The notes: generated from the letters alone by a model not told the origin. A stretch of 64,000 nt of DNA from Basidiobolus meristosporus CBS 931.73 (GCA_002104905.1 MCFE01000054.1:62001-126000), one strand, 5' to 3'; shown: positions 32,066 through 42,990, counted from the first letter of the stretch. Program-made: numbers and translations.

Positions 32066-33251
32066 CTCCTTCAGTTATGACAGGCTCCTAATTCTAACTG
32101 AATCCTCCTGGATACTCACTTGTTGATCCACTAGTTGGTAAGTTGCAAATGGGCATTCTCTGATGATCTTGAATGGCCCAATCATTGTGGCACAAGCTTC
32201 TGTCAAGTTTTGTTTCTCAGCATTATAAGGTTCCCAACTGCAAAAGCCTCTGGTAATATAGTCTTTCAATTCTAAGCTCATCTTTTCTGTGCTCTTAGAG
32301 GTTTTGTCCTCCATACACCAAGTAATTGGCAATTATTGTGTAGTTCTGTGCACCCTAACACTGCAGGCAAATGTTGCTTGGTCATTAAACTTGTCCCATC
32401 TACTTAGAGCTCCATTTGCATACTTGGTAAGCATTTTTCCAAATAGTAAATTGAGTCACTTAGAGATATCATTAGTTCTAGGGCAATATGCCAAAATTCT
32501 TAAATGTTTGATCTGCTGCATTTTTAGGTAGGCTTCCAATGTATATGCTATAAAGTTTGCTTGTCTATCAGATATGATTTCCACATGGCATCCAAACTTT
32601 ATCAGGGTCTCATGGTAGATGAAACTTGTAACTTCTTGCTCACTAGCTACAGGTACAACTCTAGCCACTGGCCAGTTGGAGGCAAGGTCAATTGATACTA
32701 GAATTCTCCAATTGTATTTTCCAGTAGAGGGCAGTCTTCTAGCAAAGTCTATTCCCCAACTCTCATATAGTCTTACCAGCTTCAGGGGAATGAGCTAGCA
32801 ATACTCTGTGGTTGACCTTGGTTAATTGAGCAGGTTTTTGCTAGCTTCTCAGTATCTTGTTTCATTATGAGCCATCATGATCTAGCTTTTACAAGGCTAG
32901 ATGTTCCTTCAATTTCAGATGACCATGTTCATTGTGTAGCTTGTGTACTATGTCCAAGCAAGCAACATAGGAGCAAGTGGCAATAGTATTTCCAGCAAAA
33001 TTTGGTTAAGTGCATCATCCTGTACAACATATTTGCTGTCTTCATCCTCCCCATTAGGAATGGCTTGGTCCTCCAAGTACTTTGGTAAAAAGCTAGGCCA
33101 ATCTGATTTATGAACCAAGTTAAGATGTGAAACTTGTAGTCTTGATAAGATATCAGCAACCAAGCTGTTTTTCCTATGGCAGTAGATAATCTCCAGGGCA
33201 AATTGCCAAATGTATACACTCTATCTTGTCATTCTTCTATATAGTACCTTC
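32066..33251 (-). pseudogene. Gypsy-2 RNase H end and integrase
   Basis: It continues from the R2 insertion at 33252. RNase H end: QFALEIIYCHRKNSLVADILSRL (33210-33120). Linker: LNLVHKSDWPSFLPKYLEDQA, which also occurs in Gypsy-4 (23955-24030). Integrase zinc region near 32930-32850 and core at 32668-32456: MARVVPVASEQEVTSFIYHE, FGCHVEIISDRQANF (second Asp) and LAYCPRTND. C-terminal part: YITRGFCSWEPYNAEKQNL, IGPFKII and YQLVDQQ (32332-32075). The frame changes several times. Confidence 0.82.
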
Positions 33252-33946
33252 TGTTGTATCCAAGAGAAAGCGTAATAAAACTCTTGAGTGGTTTAACTGA
33301 ACCAAAGGGACAATTAAGTGCAGAATCTTAGAATTGTCAGAGAGTGGCGGAAATATTAGCAGAAAGATTCTGATCTAATATTGGTCTTGGATACAGCTGG
33401 GTTGGCTATAAAGACAATGATTTTTGTTTGCTAGGCAGGCTAGGCTTGGTGTTCTTTGGAGTGCTAGATATACTAGGCTTGGATAGAAGCTAGAACAGAA
33501 TTGTTGGATTCTTATTTTTGCTGAGACAGAATCTTAATTTTGTTGAGACACACACTAAGCCAAAAGGTTCAGTAAACTTTATTTATACTTTTCTGATCTA
33601 GTTGAAATAGTAAGCAACAAGGGACTGGATTGATTGAAATCAATTTGGGTGTTCATAGGTGCATAAGATAAATGAAAATTACATCATCAATCAACTGATG
33701 TCTTGGCAACTGCACAGTAGTTGGATAGATCTCAGATGACTAATCACCTGGGAAGGCTTGGCAGATAGGTTGATAATGTAATGACCATTTGAAAATAGAT
33801 CAGGTGTAATAGCTAAAAATAGATTCTGAGGTGGGATAAAATAAACTGTAACTGGGATTTGTTATGTTTGGGTTAGGAAAATCAGTTAGGGTACTAGATT
33901 TTCAAACGGAGTAAATTGGCTAAGTTTTAAATGTTGATGCACAACA
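33252..33946 (-). repeat. R2 solo LTR (695 bp) inserted in Gypsy-2 RNase H
   Basis: On the minus strand it runs from TGTTGTGCATCAACATTT to CTTGGATACAACA. It is flanked by CCTTC (33247-33251) and TCTTC (33947-33951), a 5-bp duplication with one change. The empty site is visible in Gypsy-4 near 23820, where the same reading continues without a gap. A second copy lies at 48800-50021 in the other orientation. Confidence 0.9.
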
Positions 33947-35011
33947 TCTTCTGAGTAAATACATACTTGAGTGAGGCATGATCTGCCATCACAGTGCACT
34001 TGACTTCTTCAATATAGCATCTCCATATCTTCCAGCAGTGTATTATGGCAAGCATCTTCTTATGCATTGGATAGTCTTGTTCTGCTGAGTTCAGTTTCTT
34101 TGACTCAACAGCAACTGGGTAGCTCTTTCTCTCATTTTCTTGGCTCAGTACTCCGCCAATTGCATAGTCTGAAGCTTCTGTGCACACACTAAACTCTTTT
34201 CTAAAGTCTGGGATTCTTAAGCTTGGCAGCTTAGCAAATTCATTCTGGAGCATCTGAAAGGCAGTCTCACAGAATATGTTTCACTTCAGGGTCCTGTTTT
34301 TCTTGAAGATATTAGTTAAAGGGCCAGCAATACTTGCAAAGGGGTTGACTAATCTCCAATGATTGCAAAGCATCCCAAGAATAGAACAGAGCTCTGATAT
34401 GCTATGAGGCTGCTTCAGATACTTAAAAGCTTCCAGTCTCTTAGGGTGTAAGGGCATTCCTGTGCTAGTCACTATGTGTCCTAGATACCTGTTGTGTTGA
34501 AGAACTCTTACTTTGATAGCTTGCCAATTAGCTTGTTGTCTCTTTGCTTCTTCACAACATTTCAATGTACACCAAGTGGTCCTCTTCTGTCTTGATGTAT
34601 ATTCATATGTTATCTGGGTAGATTACCACAAACATGTTAAAGTACTCCTAGAGGACAGTTAGCATCAAGGTCATGAATGTTAAAAGGGCATTGATGAGGC
34701 CAAAACACACAACTAAGTACTTGTAATGTCCATATCTACTCCTGAATACTGTCTTAGATATATCTTCTGGCTTCAGCTTTATCTGGTTGTATCTTTGCCT
34801 AAGGTCAATCTTGCTGCATATGGTGACTCCATTGAGTTGGTTCAAAAGCTCATCAATCCATTGTATAGGGCACTTGTTCCTCACAGTAACAGAGTTAAGG
34901 GCTCTGTAGTTAGTGCACATCACAAGTGCTCAATCCTTTTTTTTCACAAAAAGCACTGGTGCACCCCAAGGTGACTTGCTGTGCATGGTCTGTCCTTGCT
35001 GCAATAGTTAA
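33947..35011 (-). pseudogene. Gypsy-2 reverse transcriptase and RNase H N-terminus
   Basis: From 35011 down: KSPWGAPVLFVKKKD, CTNYRALNSVTVRNKCPIQ, KIDLRQRYNQIKLKPEDISKT (palm Asp), then a catalytic box reading VIYPDN where YLDD is expected, so the second Asp is lost. Next come the RT end (YLGHIVTSTGMPLHPKRLEAF, 34565-34281) and the RNase H start (FSVCTEASDYAIGGVLSQ, 34253-33947). The first RT codons lie at 38444-38530 on the other side of the DDE element HAR-B. Confidence 0.84.
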
Positions 35012-35013
35012 TA

Positions 35014-35200
35014 GACTTGTTCCATCAAACCATGCCAGGGCACATGGCACAATCCGCGGTTGTAAAGAACAATTGGGTGCGATATTATAGCTACCAGAAG
35101 GCAGGATTGTTCTTGGACAATTTTGCACTATGTGGGACAATCTTGCACACTATGGCACAATCTGACACAATGAGGTTGGCACAGATGATTGCGCCAACTT
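35014..35200. repeat. Left TIR and subterminal short repeats of HAR-B
   Basis: The first 10 bases match the inverted right end. Further in, GCACAAT, TTGCACTATG and CTTGCACACTATGGCACAATC recur several times within about 150 bp. The same pattern, inverted, occurs at 48400-48581 in HAR-C. Clustered subterminal repeats often bind transposase. That role is inferred here. Confidence 0.65.
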
Positions 35201-35959
35201 GTAATGTTTGCATCACGTGCGTGATTGGATACCGCTATAATGGCAGGTAAAATCCGGTATTTGGATATGTTTCTTTAATGTAAATGGAAATAAATGTGTA
35301 TCACACTATAAACTACACTGATACTTACCATTTTGGTTACCCTCACTCCAATTGGACGGTATCTCAGTGGTTAATTGGTCCAAAAGTATCCTGAAGCTGG
35401 CAGCCCCCAATTGGCTCATTGACTACTGAAAAAGCTACCTGATTTGCCATCAAATATCCCATTTTGCCCATTGAGCAAGTGAATCCCTGATCCTAGTGAT
35501 TGGACAAGGTGTCATAGCTAGCATGCAAGCAATTGTGTAGGTGCAAAACAGATCCAATAGCTGCACTGGTATTACAGATGACATATATATATGCAGGGTG
35601 TTTATTAATAAGGGTTCTGTCTCAAATGTGAGCCAACCTTGATATTACTTATATCAAAAATTTGATGATCACTGATTTGCAATGGCTTGATTTGGATCGC
35701 AAAAAAAAAGGGTGGTAGGGATCATTACAAATGTGAGCAATTCAAAGCAATTGCATCATCTTCTCCTGGGTTTTTTTCTCACAGGGATTACTACTGAAGC
35801 ATTTGGTAGCAATTCACTTTGCACACCTATACTACTTCCTGGCTGACTATCATCTTGGCTACTTGTGTATTTGTAGTCAGTATTTTGCCTCCTAGTTGAT
35901 GAGTGCAATGCTGCAGCTTGGCCATGCTGAATTGCTCCAACTGAATCAACTGAACCAGC

Positions 35960-37017
35960 CTATAGTGCCATGCGCTGACGCGTTCTTTTACTTGCCAAGG
36001 GCTCCGGTGGTTGAGGCACTTCATGTTGGTCATCATCAGTCAGTTCACCAGAAGTAACTTGCGGATGGTCAGGCAAAACGGCACGCGCAGGCGCGCCTTG
36101 ACACGTTGAGATGGCCCTTGGCTGAGTTTGATGTGATGCTGCATGTTGACATGACTTGGTCCGCTCCAATGGACTTGTTTTGAAATGAGCAGTTTGGCGA
36201 GTTCTTGTAGCTTTGCTCAGAAGCGCACGCGTTGACCCAAAGCGCGTTGACTCAATGTGTGTTGACTTGACGCGGGGCGCTCTGGTAAAGGGTGTTGGCG
36301 TGGTCAGGACTGACATGCGCCAGCGCACTGTGGTTGCAAGAGATGGTAGGGAATCCAGCGAGGCGTGCTGGCGCAATCTGGACGATGTTGCTTGCGGTCT
36401 GTATTCTTCCTCCTGAAGCTCACCATCTGATTCCTCAAGGTATTCATTTACCCTCTGTGTGATACTTTGGAGCTGTTGCCTAGATGAGTCCTGTGCATAT
36501 TGCTCTTGGAAGCTACTTAGCTCTACTAATAAATCACATGGTAAATTAGTCATTTGAGGCAAAAACTCATTCAAAATCTCTTTGGTTCCCAAAGTTGAGG
36601 CACAAACAGACGCGTCCGGCCCGTACTGTGCAAATTGCGCGCAAAATTGTTGCCGCGCGGCTTCTTTGTCAAATCCCCTCACTCTCAGCTCATTCTTGAT
36701 TTCAATACTTGTCTTGTTCTATATCTTTTTACATACATTGGCTGGCATCTTGATGTAGAACTCATGACACAGCTTTCTACTCAAATTCTTCCATCTTTGT
36801 TGACTCTCTGAGGTATCTAGTTCTGCTAGATTATCAGTAGGGCCCAAATATCTGTATGAAGGCTCATCATAGACACTTGGGCCATACTAAAATCATTTGG
36901 CAAGAACTCAAACGGATCCGACATTGATTTCTCCGGTCCGGACTGTGCCTGTGAGCTGGGGGATGGGTTTTGTCTGGGTTGTACTAAAGATGAGTTGAGG
37001 CTTGGTATGGGGATCAT
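35960..37017 (-). pseudogene. Partner gene of the DDE_Tnp_4 element, function unknown (HAR-B copy)
   Basis: I do not recognise the family. Reading starts at 37017 (MIPIPSLNSSLVQPRQNP), with a Pro/Ser/Gln-rich N-terminus; then LFEFLPN-like acidic and helical sequence and WKNLSRKLCHEFYIKMPANVCKKI, where one TAG (about 36722) interrupts it; then an open 240-aa part (36682-35960). That part has a helical section (FLPQMTNLPCDLLVELSSFQEQYAQDSSRQQLQ in two pieces), an acidic stretch (EESDGELQEEE), and a basic Ser/Thr/Arg-rich tail ending KRTRQRMAL. HAR-C keeps the N-terminal two thirds with the TAG position reading Tyr. The basic tail suggests nucleic-acid or nuclear targeting. PIF/Harbinger elements elsewhere pair their transposase with a Myb-like helper, but I see no Myb repeat here. 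Confidence 0.6.
36050..36700. other. CG-rich island within CG-poor element DNA
   Basis: This part of the HAR-B partner gene contains many CG dinucleotides (for example GGCACGCGCAGGCGCGCC at about 36080 and AAGCGCGTTGACTC near 36240), while tens of kilobases on both sides have very few. It encodes the acidic and basic C-terminal part. It is absent from HAR-C, whose copy jumps from EGEL directly to downstream sequence. Confidence 0.75.
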
Positions 37018-37381
37018 AGCAACAGATTTGGATACTTATACAGCAGTATATTGGCATCAACCTGGTCTTATATGAAATATATATGAAACTAATGTGATTG
37101 TTGAATTTTCCATATATTATGCATGATGCATCTTGGATTGCATTGACACAGATCCGATCACATCAATCAAAGATTTCCTATTTGATTATAGGCCTATGAT
37201 TAAAGCATCAATAAAAGTACCAAGGCATTGTTTGCAGATGATATTTGCAACATAATGATGGGATACATGGCAATTGATGGAGATTTAACAATAATGTATT
37301 AAAAGTCAGATAAATAACACGGATTGCGCCAAATTGATTCAAACCACCTCCATACAATCATCCATCAATATTAATATGACT
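37018..37381. promoter_or_regulatory. Shared upstream region of the divergent HAR-B genes
   Basis: These 364 bp lie between the two starts and are well conserved with 47165-47498 of HAR-C in inverse orientation (shared CATATATTATGCATGATGCATC and TATATGAAATATATATG blocks). AT-rich stretches may hold both promoters. TGCATGATGCA is a short palindrome conserved in both copies. Confidence 0.5.
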
Positions 37382-38259
37382 TACTCATCAAATGGCCTTT
37401 TCTCATCAATCCCATCACTACCACTGGATTTCCTTTTGACACACTAGAGGAGATTAATTCCTAGTACTGTGGACCATCAACTCCAATCTACTCAAGGGGG
37501 TCCCTTGTTAAGCTTCTCTGCTATTACAAGAACTATTGCCTTACAAGGTTTCATTCCACCATACATGGCAACAAAAGTCCTAGTAGCTTTCATTCCCAGC
37601 TGACAGCAATGGAGAAACACCTTGCAGAGGGTATGAATGACTTAGGGCAAGCTTGGAATACTAGATTCAGAAGCTCCAATAGACTTCCATATCCCAGAGT
37701 GTTCAGCAACAGGTTCCATATCAGGAGTATTTTGGATACCTTCCCAGTGAGGATGAACAGACCTTCTAGAGGGCAGAGGCACTTTTATTCTGGCAAGTAC
37801 AAGGCACACTGTGTGAAGTTTCAAGCACTGTCTGACATTGAGGGTAACATCATCTGGTTTAGTGGGCCATTTGCTGGAAGTAGGCATGACAAAGCACTCT
37901 GGGTAGAGAATCATCCTGAATTCAGTAGAGGGGAGAAATGTATGGCAGACTTAACCTATATAGGAGAGGATTGTCAGAGATTAGGATGTATTACAGCTTA
38001 TAGGAAGCCAAGGAATGGTGTGCTTAGCAGGAAGCAGAAGCTCTACAATGAGATATTTAATCATTTCAGAGTAAGGGTAGAGCACACATTTGGATATCTG
38101 AAGAGATTCAGCATATTGGCAGGTAAATACAGAGGAAAGTCATATATAGGAGAAAACAGCAGAATAGGTAAAATAGTTAAGATACTTATTAATGCACAGT
38201 ATGTTCATACAAGAAGACATCCACTGAGAGAAATGTGTCTGGAGCATTATGAAGAGTAA
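37382..38259 (+). pseudogene. DDE_Tnp_4 transposase, HAR-B copy
   Basis: It aligns with the uninterrupted 303-aa frame of HAR-C. The first part (MTYSSNG...) is broken by a frame change near 37400 and a TAG near 37470 (INS*YCGPS). From 37609 to 38259 the frame is open for 216 codons and holds SILDTFPVRMNRPSRGQRH (first Asp), FAGSRHDKALW (second Asp), ADLTYIGED, and RVRVEHTFGYLKRFS with the catalytic Glu. The catalytic core is thus whole but the N-terminus is damaged. Confidence 0.85.
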
Positions 38260-38443
38260 ATAAAGCAAGGAAAGCACTATTCTGAGCAACATAAGTAAGA
38301 TTGAGTAAAATTACCAGTAACTGTATCATACCACTGGCATCATGGTAGAAATTATAGTGCCTGATAGTGCTGTAGAGTGCCAGATTGATCCGGCACCATA
38401 AACAGGCTGGCACTATGTGGCACTATCCAACGGAACAAGTCTA

Positions 38444-39233
38444 ATCTACTTGTCTCTTTATCTCCTCAAGTCACAACGGCCTCATCCTGAAAGATTTTTT
38501 GCTAAATGGGGCACTATCTCCTGTGTCAATGGCATGATCCATTTCTCTGACTAGTGGTAGGAATACAAGTTCCTCTGGAAACACCTCTGAATATTCCTTC
38601 AGAAGAGTCTGGAGCTTCTAGGTACCTGGAGTAAAGTAATCATACTGCAATCCTGCCATGCAAAACATCTTGGTACCTTTCCTAAGTGCTCTACCACACT
38701 GTGTCTTGCTAAGATCACTTGTGTCCAACACACTGGATTTGACCAAGTTGAAATCTAGTCTGGCAGGTGGTAGCTCATAGGTTTGGTTGTCTTTTTGGAT
38801 CTTAGTTGCCTGGGTTCTCCAATTGACTGATGGACCACAGTGGGAGTACCTGTGTTTCTCCAAGTACCAGGCCAAGTTTGCACTTTCCAAATATGCAGGT
38901 CTGTGGGTCTTCTCTATAGTCATTGATCTTCATTCCTTCTGGCAGAGTGATACAGTGGATCATGTGAGAGTGCCCATCAGCTGTTGAGACTGAGGTTGAT
39001 ATGGTAAGCTCAAGGTTGATTCCAGCTTTCAAGGCTAAATATTTTGGCCTGTACTCATGTGAGGTTCCTGGGCCAATCATGATTGTGTACTCTATTAATG
39101 ACTCCATTCAAGTATAATGGTTCTCCTGAGTTTGAGGTCATTTGTGGTAAGTATTCCTTTGTTGTATGGAAGTTGAGTGCTGAGTGTTCTTCAGGTTCAT
39201 TCTCCCCATCACTATGACCTTGAGATTCAATAT
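38444..39233 (-). pseudogene. Gypsy-2 protease to RT start, upstream of HAR-B
   Basis: On the minus strand 39107-38802 and 38923-38618 give overlapping readings of a gypsy pol region: LELTISTSVSTADG.SHMIH (after the protease site), LAWYLEKHRYSH..PSVNWRTQ, which matches LG.PWL..HNP.I.W, and then the RT lead-in EVFPEELVFLPLVRE..HAIDTGDSAPF (about 38600-38470) and EEIKRQVD. The reading resumes at 35011 after HAR-B. The stretch 39108-39233 is poorly preserved. The N-terminal Gag part is not found. Confidence 0.75.
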
Positions 39234-39699
39234 TCTTATGAAAAACAATTTGGTTGCACAGGCAAATCCTTTCCAGATCAGCTGACAGGATCCTGTCAGG
39301 AGACCATTATAATACCAGTAGCTTAGAATTAATGACCATCTACACAATCTTATGACAGGATCATAACAGCATTGTGCTAATTTTACTGTCAAATAAAGTT
39401 GAAAAGCATAACAGTGATTGGGCAGAGTTCTGTTAAGGGTGGCATGGTATTGTTGTGGTCTTAGTGTGCTCTATAACTACTTGGGTGAATCTAACTGGCC
39501 AGTACATCCAATTACCTCATACAGCAAAATACTTGAAGGTGTTTCAACTGCCTCATTTCATGCCACTGATGATTTCATTACAGCAGTATGGTAGCCTACA
39601 GCTAGTTCTGTATAAAGCTACCATACTAACTTACCAAATAGTATTTCTTTTTTCTACCTCCCCTTGCACAATATCATATATTCTTCTGTAGAATCATCC

Positions 39700-42600
39700 C
39701 TCTTTATTTGCTTACCCACTACTACCTTGGGTATTCCTCATACAGCTTGGATCAAGAAATACTATGGCCTCTGGCTTACTAACCTCTACAAGCACTGTGG
39801 TAGTGTAGAGGTACTTCTGGGAGAAGCTACACAACTTAGTGTTCTCATGGTATCTGATGGGTGCAAGATGTCTGATAGGTGCATAAGTCTCTGGCTCTAT
39901 ACTGCTAGTATCTTTGACAATATGTTACTAAGGTAGAAGCTCATGCTCCTCTAGCTTCCTAGGTACTCAAGGTGTCTCCAAAGACCTCTGTGTGTTTTGT
40001 GCACTACACTGAAAAGCTCCTGGATGGCAGGTGTGAGGTGTAACTGTTGAAGGTAGGTGCTATGATCAACTGGTAATCAACAAGGGAGAAGTGTTACTGA
40101 TAGAAGCAATGATTTATTGATGAGGGATTGACATCCCTTGGATACTTTTCCTGATTGCAAGTGACTACTAAAGACAAGGTTCTAAAAGATTCCAGGCATC
40201 ATTGGAATTCTGAAAGACATCATAATGAGCTAAAGTATTCTAAGAAGGTCCTGAAGGTTCTAAAAGGCATAGCACATCTAACCAATCAGGGATCAGTAGT
40301 CTGAAACCTGTGTATGAGGGTGATACCATGTATAGTATTGAAATGGTAGGGGTGCTAAGAAATACTTAGGTCATGTGTCATGGGTATTGATGTGGGTACT
40401 TGGCTAATGTGGATACATATACAGATCACAAAGCTGAATAACATCTAGGATAATTAATACTAATAACTAATCAGGGTAAACATCATATAGGGATAATACT
40501 GATAAGATATAATATGGATAAGTGCTTCAGAATAGCTATATGTATAAACTTATCTATGAGAGGTATGTTTACCCTACCACAATGTGCGCACCAGCCCCAA
40601 TTGACATACTGCTATCACCTCAGCTTTACAGCTTTTTAGCGTGATACTTGCAAAGTTGCCAAATACCTTGTATTGCTTGTAACTAAGTTGTCCCAATCAA
40701 ACTTAGATGCCTGTTGCACTAAACCCAACTTTGCATTACTTAATCTATTACCCACACATTGGGGCTGCTTAGCTTCTTAATGACAAAGGCATTGGTGCCT
40801 CCATGTGCACATCTATCTTCAGTATTTTCCAACTCTTCCTGACTCTCCTCCATGTGCCAACCCTTTGCACACATGACAGACTTGAAGGTAATATTCTTGA
40901 TGAGATTGGGAAATGGCAGTACCTGCAACTTGACTTGTCATCTCCCCACACATCTGCTCTATAAGAAGCTTCCAAAAGATGAAGTATGACCCAATATGCT
41001 CCACACACCAAGTAAGATGGAGAAAAAAGTGGATGCAGTTGTGGCAGAGATCTATGCATTCAGCTTTATACTTGTAGAATTGCTGCCCAGTTTCTGTCAC
41101 AAATTCTTTGCACAAAAGCTGTAGATTAGCCAAGTTAGCATTAATAATATGCGTCTGGATTAATATTCCTACAATGTTCACATATGCCTCCCAATGCTTC
41201 CAATATACTCTTGGTAGCAATGGCTTCAGAAGGCCACTTGAAAGGATACATATCCTCTTCTTCCAGTCCTTGAACTTGAACTGTTGCATATGTGTATGAA
41301 TATTGCTTGGAGCCCATAAGAATTACTTAGGGAGGCAGATACTGTATAATATCTTGCCATTCTTTCAGATTTCTCCAGTATCTCAAAGGGCACACTTATC
41401 TTGGAATGCCCCATATACAACTTGGTCATCTGTATAGGGATATTGTTGAAAAGCAAATGCATTACTCCCGGTAGTAAGCTTTTGCTCCAACAAATACCCT
41501 CTACCTCAAGTATCTCTGGTTTTCAATTGATTCCATATTTTAGCCCATGGCTTAGAGCTTGTCAACTTTGCTGCAATTGCATGCTGACTTCTGTACATTC
41601 TCTCTGGGAAAGATGATGTTCTTAGTGCTGGTGTTTGGGTAATAATAAAGTGTGTGAGTTATGGAGTATATCCCCTGGATCTCACACATTTGGCAGCAAT
41701 ACATTCCATTGTGCCTGGAAAAACATGTTATCTTGCTGATGGGTGGGGTATCTCCAATGCAGCTAATAATATGAGCTTTTACATGAAGGCCATTAACTAT
41801 TATCCTGCTGGAAAGCATACAAAGTTAATCCAGCAATGGATACAGGTAGCTATCTAGGTTGGACAGTGATTTAGGCCCAGATACCAGTGAGACTACCATC
41901 AGATTATTGCTCTGATACTGTAAGATGGGTGGCAGATTCAGATTGATGAGAATCAGTGGCCAGCAGGATTTGTTGGTAGAGTACTTGCTTAATGAGAATC
42001 AATCAAGTGCTAAAGCAAAGGCATGGCCATAGATACCTTCAAATTAGCACTTGCTTCTTAGCTGTTTAGGATGCTGACCATCAAATATATTGGATATGTT
42101 TGTGCTTGATTGATACTGAGTGTGGTACTGTATAGCTTTGCAACATTTTTTGGACTGCATCAGCTTCCTCAGATGGGGTATGACCAGAATATATCTGGAG
42201 TGTGAACAATGTTTTCCCTCAATGGTGGTGGATTCCTGACAATTTGGACACGTTGCAATGGTAGCATTTTGGATGTGAATGCCATACAACTGTTAACACA
42301 TGCTGGAATCACAACAGTCTCAGGATTATCTGTTGCCAGCTGCATGATGGTTATCCACTTGTGCCATGTACATGGTAAGTTGCATCCTGGAATGATTTTG
42401 GCAGAAGTAGTAATAAGTCCTAAAAGTCCCCAATACTGATATTAGTGGAAACACACCACTTCTCTAGCCACAATGTTACATCATTCACCAGTAGATGGGT
42501 TACTAGGCTCACTTGGCTCCATAAAGTATCCTTGGCATTTCCTTCAACTGTTGTTATCTCATTGCATATTGGGATTTGACCAGGCTCATATGTAGTACTG

Positions 42601-42990
42601 TTGTTATGGGAGATAGGCTCCAAATCCATCAGTGAGCCATCTTTGTCAAAGCTATCACTCTGTGTGCCATATTCAGAAGGCTGAGGTGAGCCTAAAGGCA
42701 TCACATAATATCCTGACTCAGTTTGTGCAAGGTGACAAAGACAGCCAGGTGCCAATATAGAAGTATCAACTAGCCAGCAAGATAATGTTGGCACAGTAGT
42801 GACCAATGAATGGTCATATATGACTTGAGTGGCAACACACTGGCCATGATCCTTGTAATACTTCCTATGCTGTCTGTGTGCTTCATGGCTGAGAGGCTTG
42901 CCACAATAGCCTCATGGTCTTTTTTCTCTTCTCTTACAGTGTAGAGTCAACGTAGTTTTGTCCATTGGGTAAACAGTTTGACCTTCAACA
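39700..42990 (-). pseudogene. Plavaka/Tnp2-like transposase (PLV-2 copy, fullest)
   Basis: In order: a Cys/His-rich start (YCGKPLSHEAHRQHRKYYKDHG, about 42910-42850); LVTTVPTLSCWLVDTSILAPG (42806 onward); the conserved N-terminal region YGIHIQNATIATCPNC, RYILVIPHLRKLMQ and SNIFDGQHPKQL (42289-42044), a hallmark of these transposases; the GPK...DEL...GDTPPISK segment with GMYCCQMC (about 41890-41552); the helical region KDWKKRICILSSGLLKPLLPRVYWKHWEAY (about 41260); IEQMCGEM; and a tail interrupted by R1. It cuts and pastes the element. Frame breaks lie between most blocks, so this copy is dead. Confidence 0.75.
39796..40581 (+). repeat. Repeat R1 copy 3 (786 bp, TGTGGTAG...CTACCACA)
   Basis: Its ends are set by comparison with the uninterrupted sequence at 21590-21640: the Plavaka reading (AACCTCTACAA...TGTGCGCACC, inverted) breaks at 39795 and resumes at 40582. 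The 8-bp terminal inverted repeat TGTGGTAG/CTACCACA and TG...CA ends fit a solo LTR. The flanking 5-mers AGCAC and ATGTG do not match, so a duplication is not supported. Confidence 0.72.

Larger units (their letters stand above)
35014..38441 (+). mobile_element. Complete-ended two-gene DDE_Tnp_4 element HAR-B (3428 bp)
   Basis: The ends are GACTTGTTCCATC at 35014 and its inverse GGAACAAGTC at 38441, and TA flanks both (35012-35013, 38442-38443). Removing the element with one TA rejoins the Gypsy-2 RT reading in frame (KRQVD then LLQQGQ). Inside are a transposase on the plus strand and an unrecognised partner gene on the minus strand, with a 364-bp shared upstream region. The subterminal left end carries repeated GGCACAAT/GCACAATC units (35040-35170) and the right end AGTGCCA units (38355-38420), possible transposase binding sites. 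Orientation is given by the transposase. Confidence 0.87.

Noticed and set aside
35590-35720. Possible simple-sequence or tandem repeats (ATATATATATG, AAAAAAAAA)
   Set aside because: They are short AT-rich runs in HAR-B noncoding DNA without periodic units.
34726-36416. Plus-strand frames at 34726-34974, 35017-35250 and 36213-36416
   Set aside because: They lie opposite the gypsy RT, the HAR-B end and the partner gene, and have no recognisable domain or codon pattern. They are antisense shadows.
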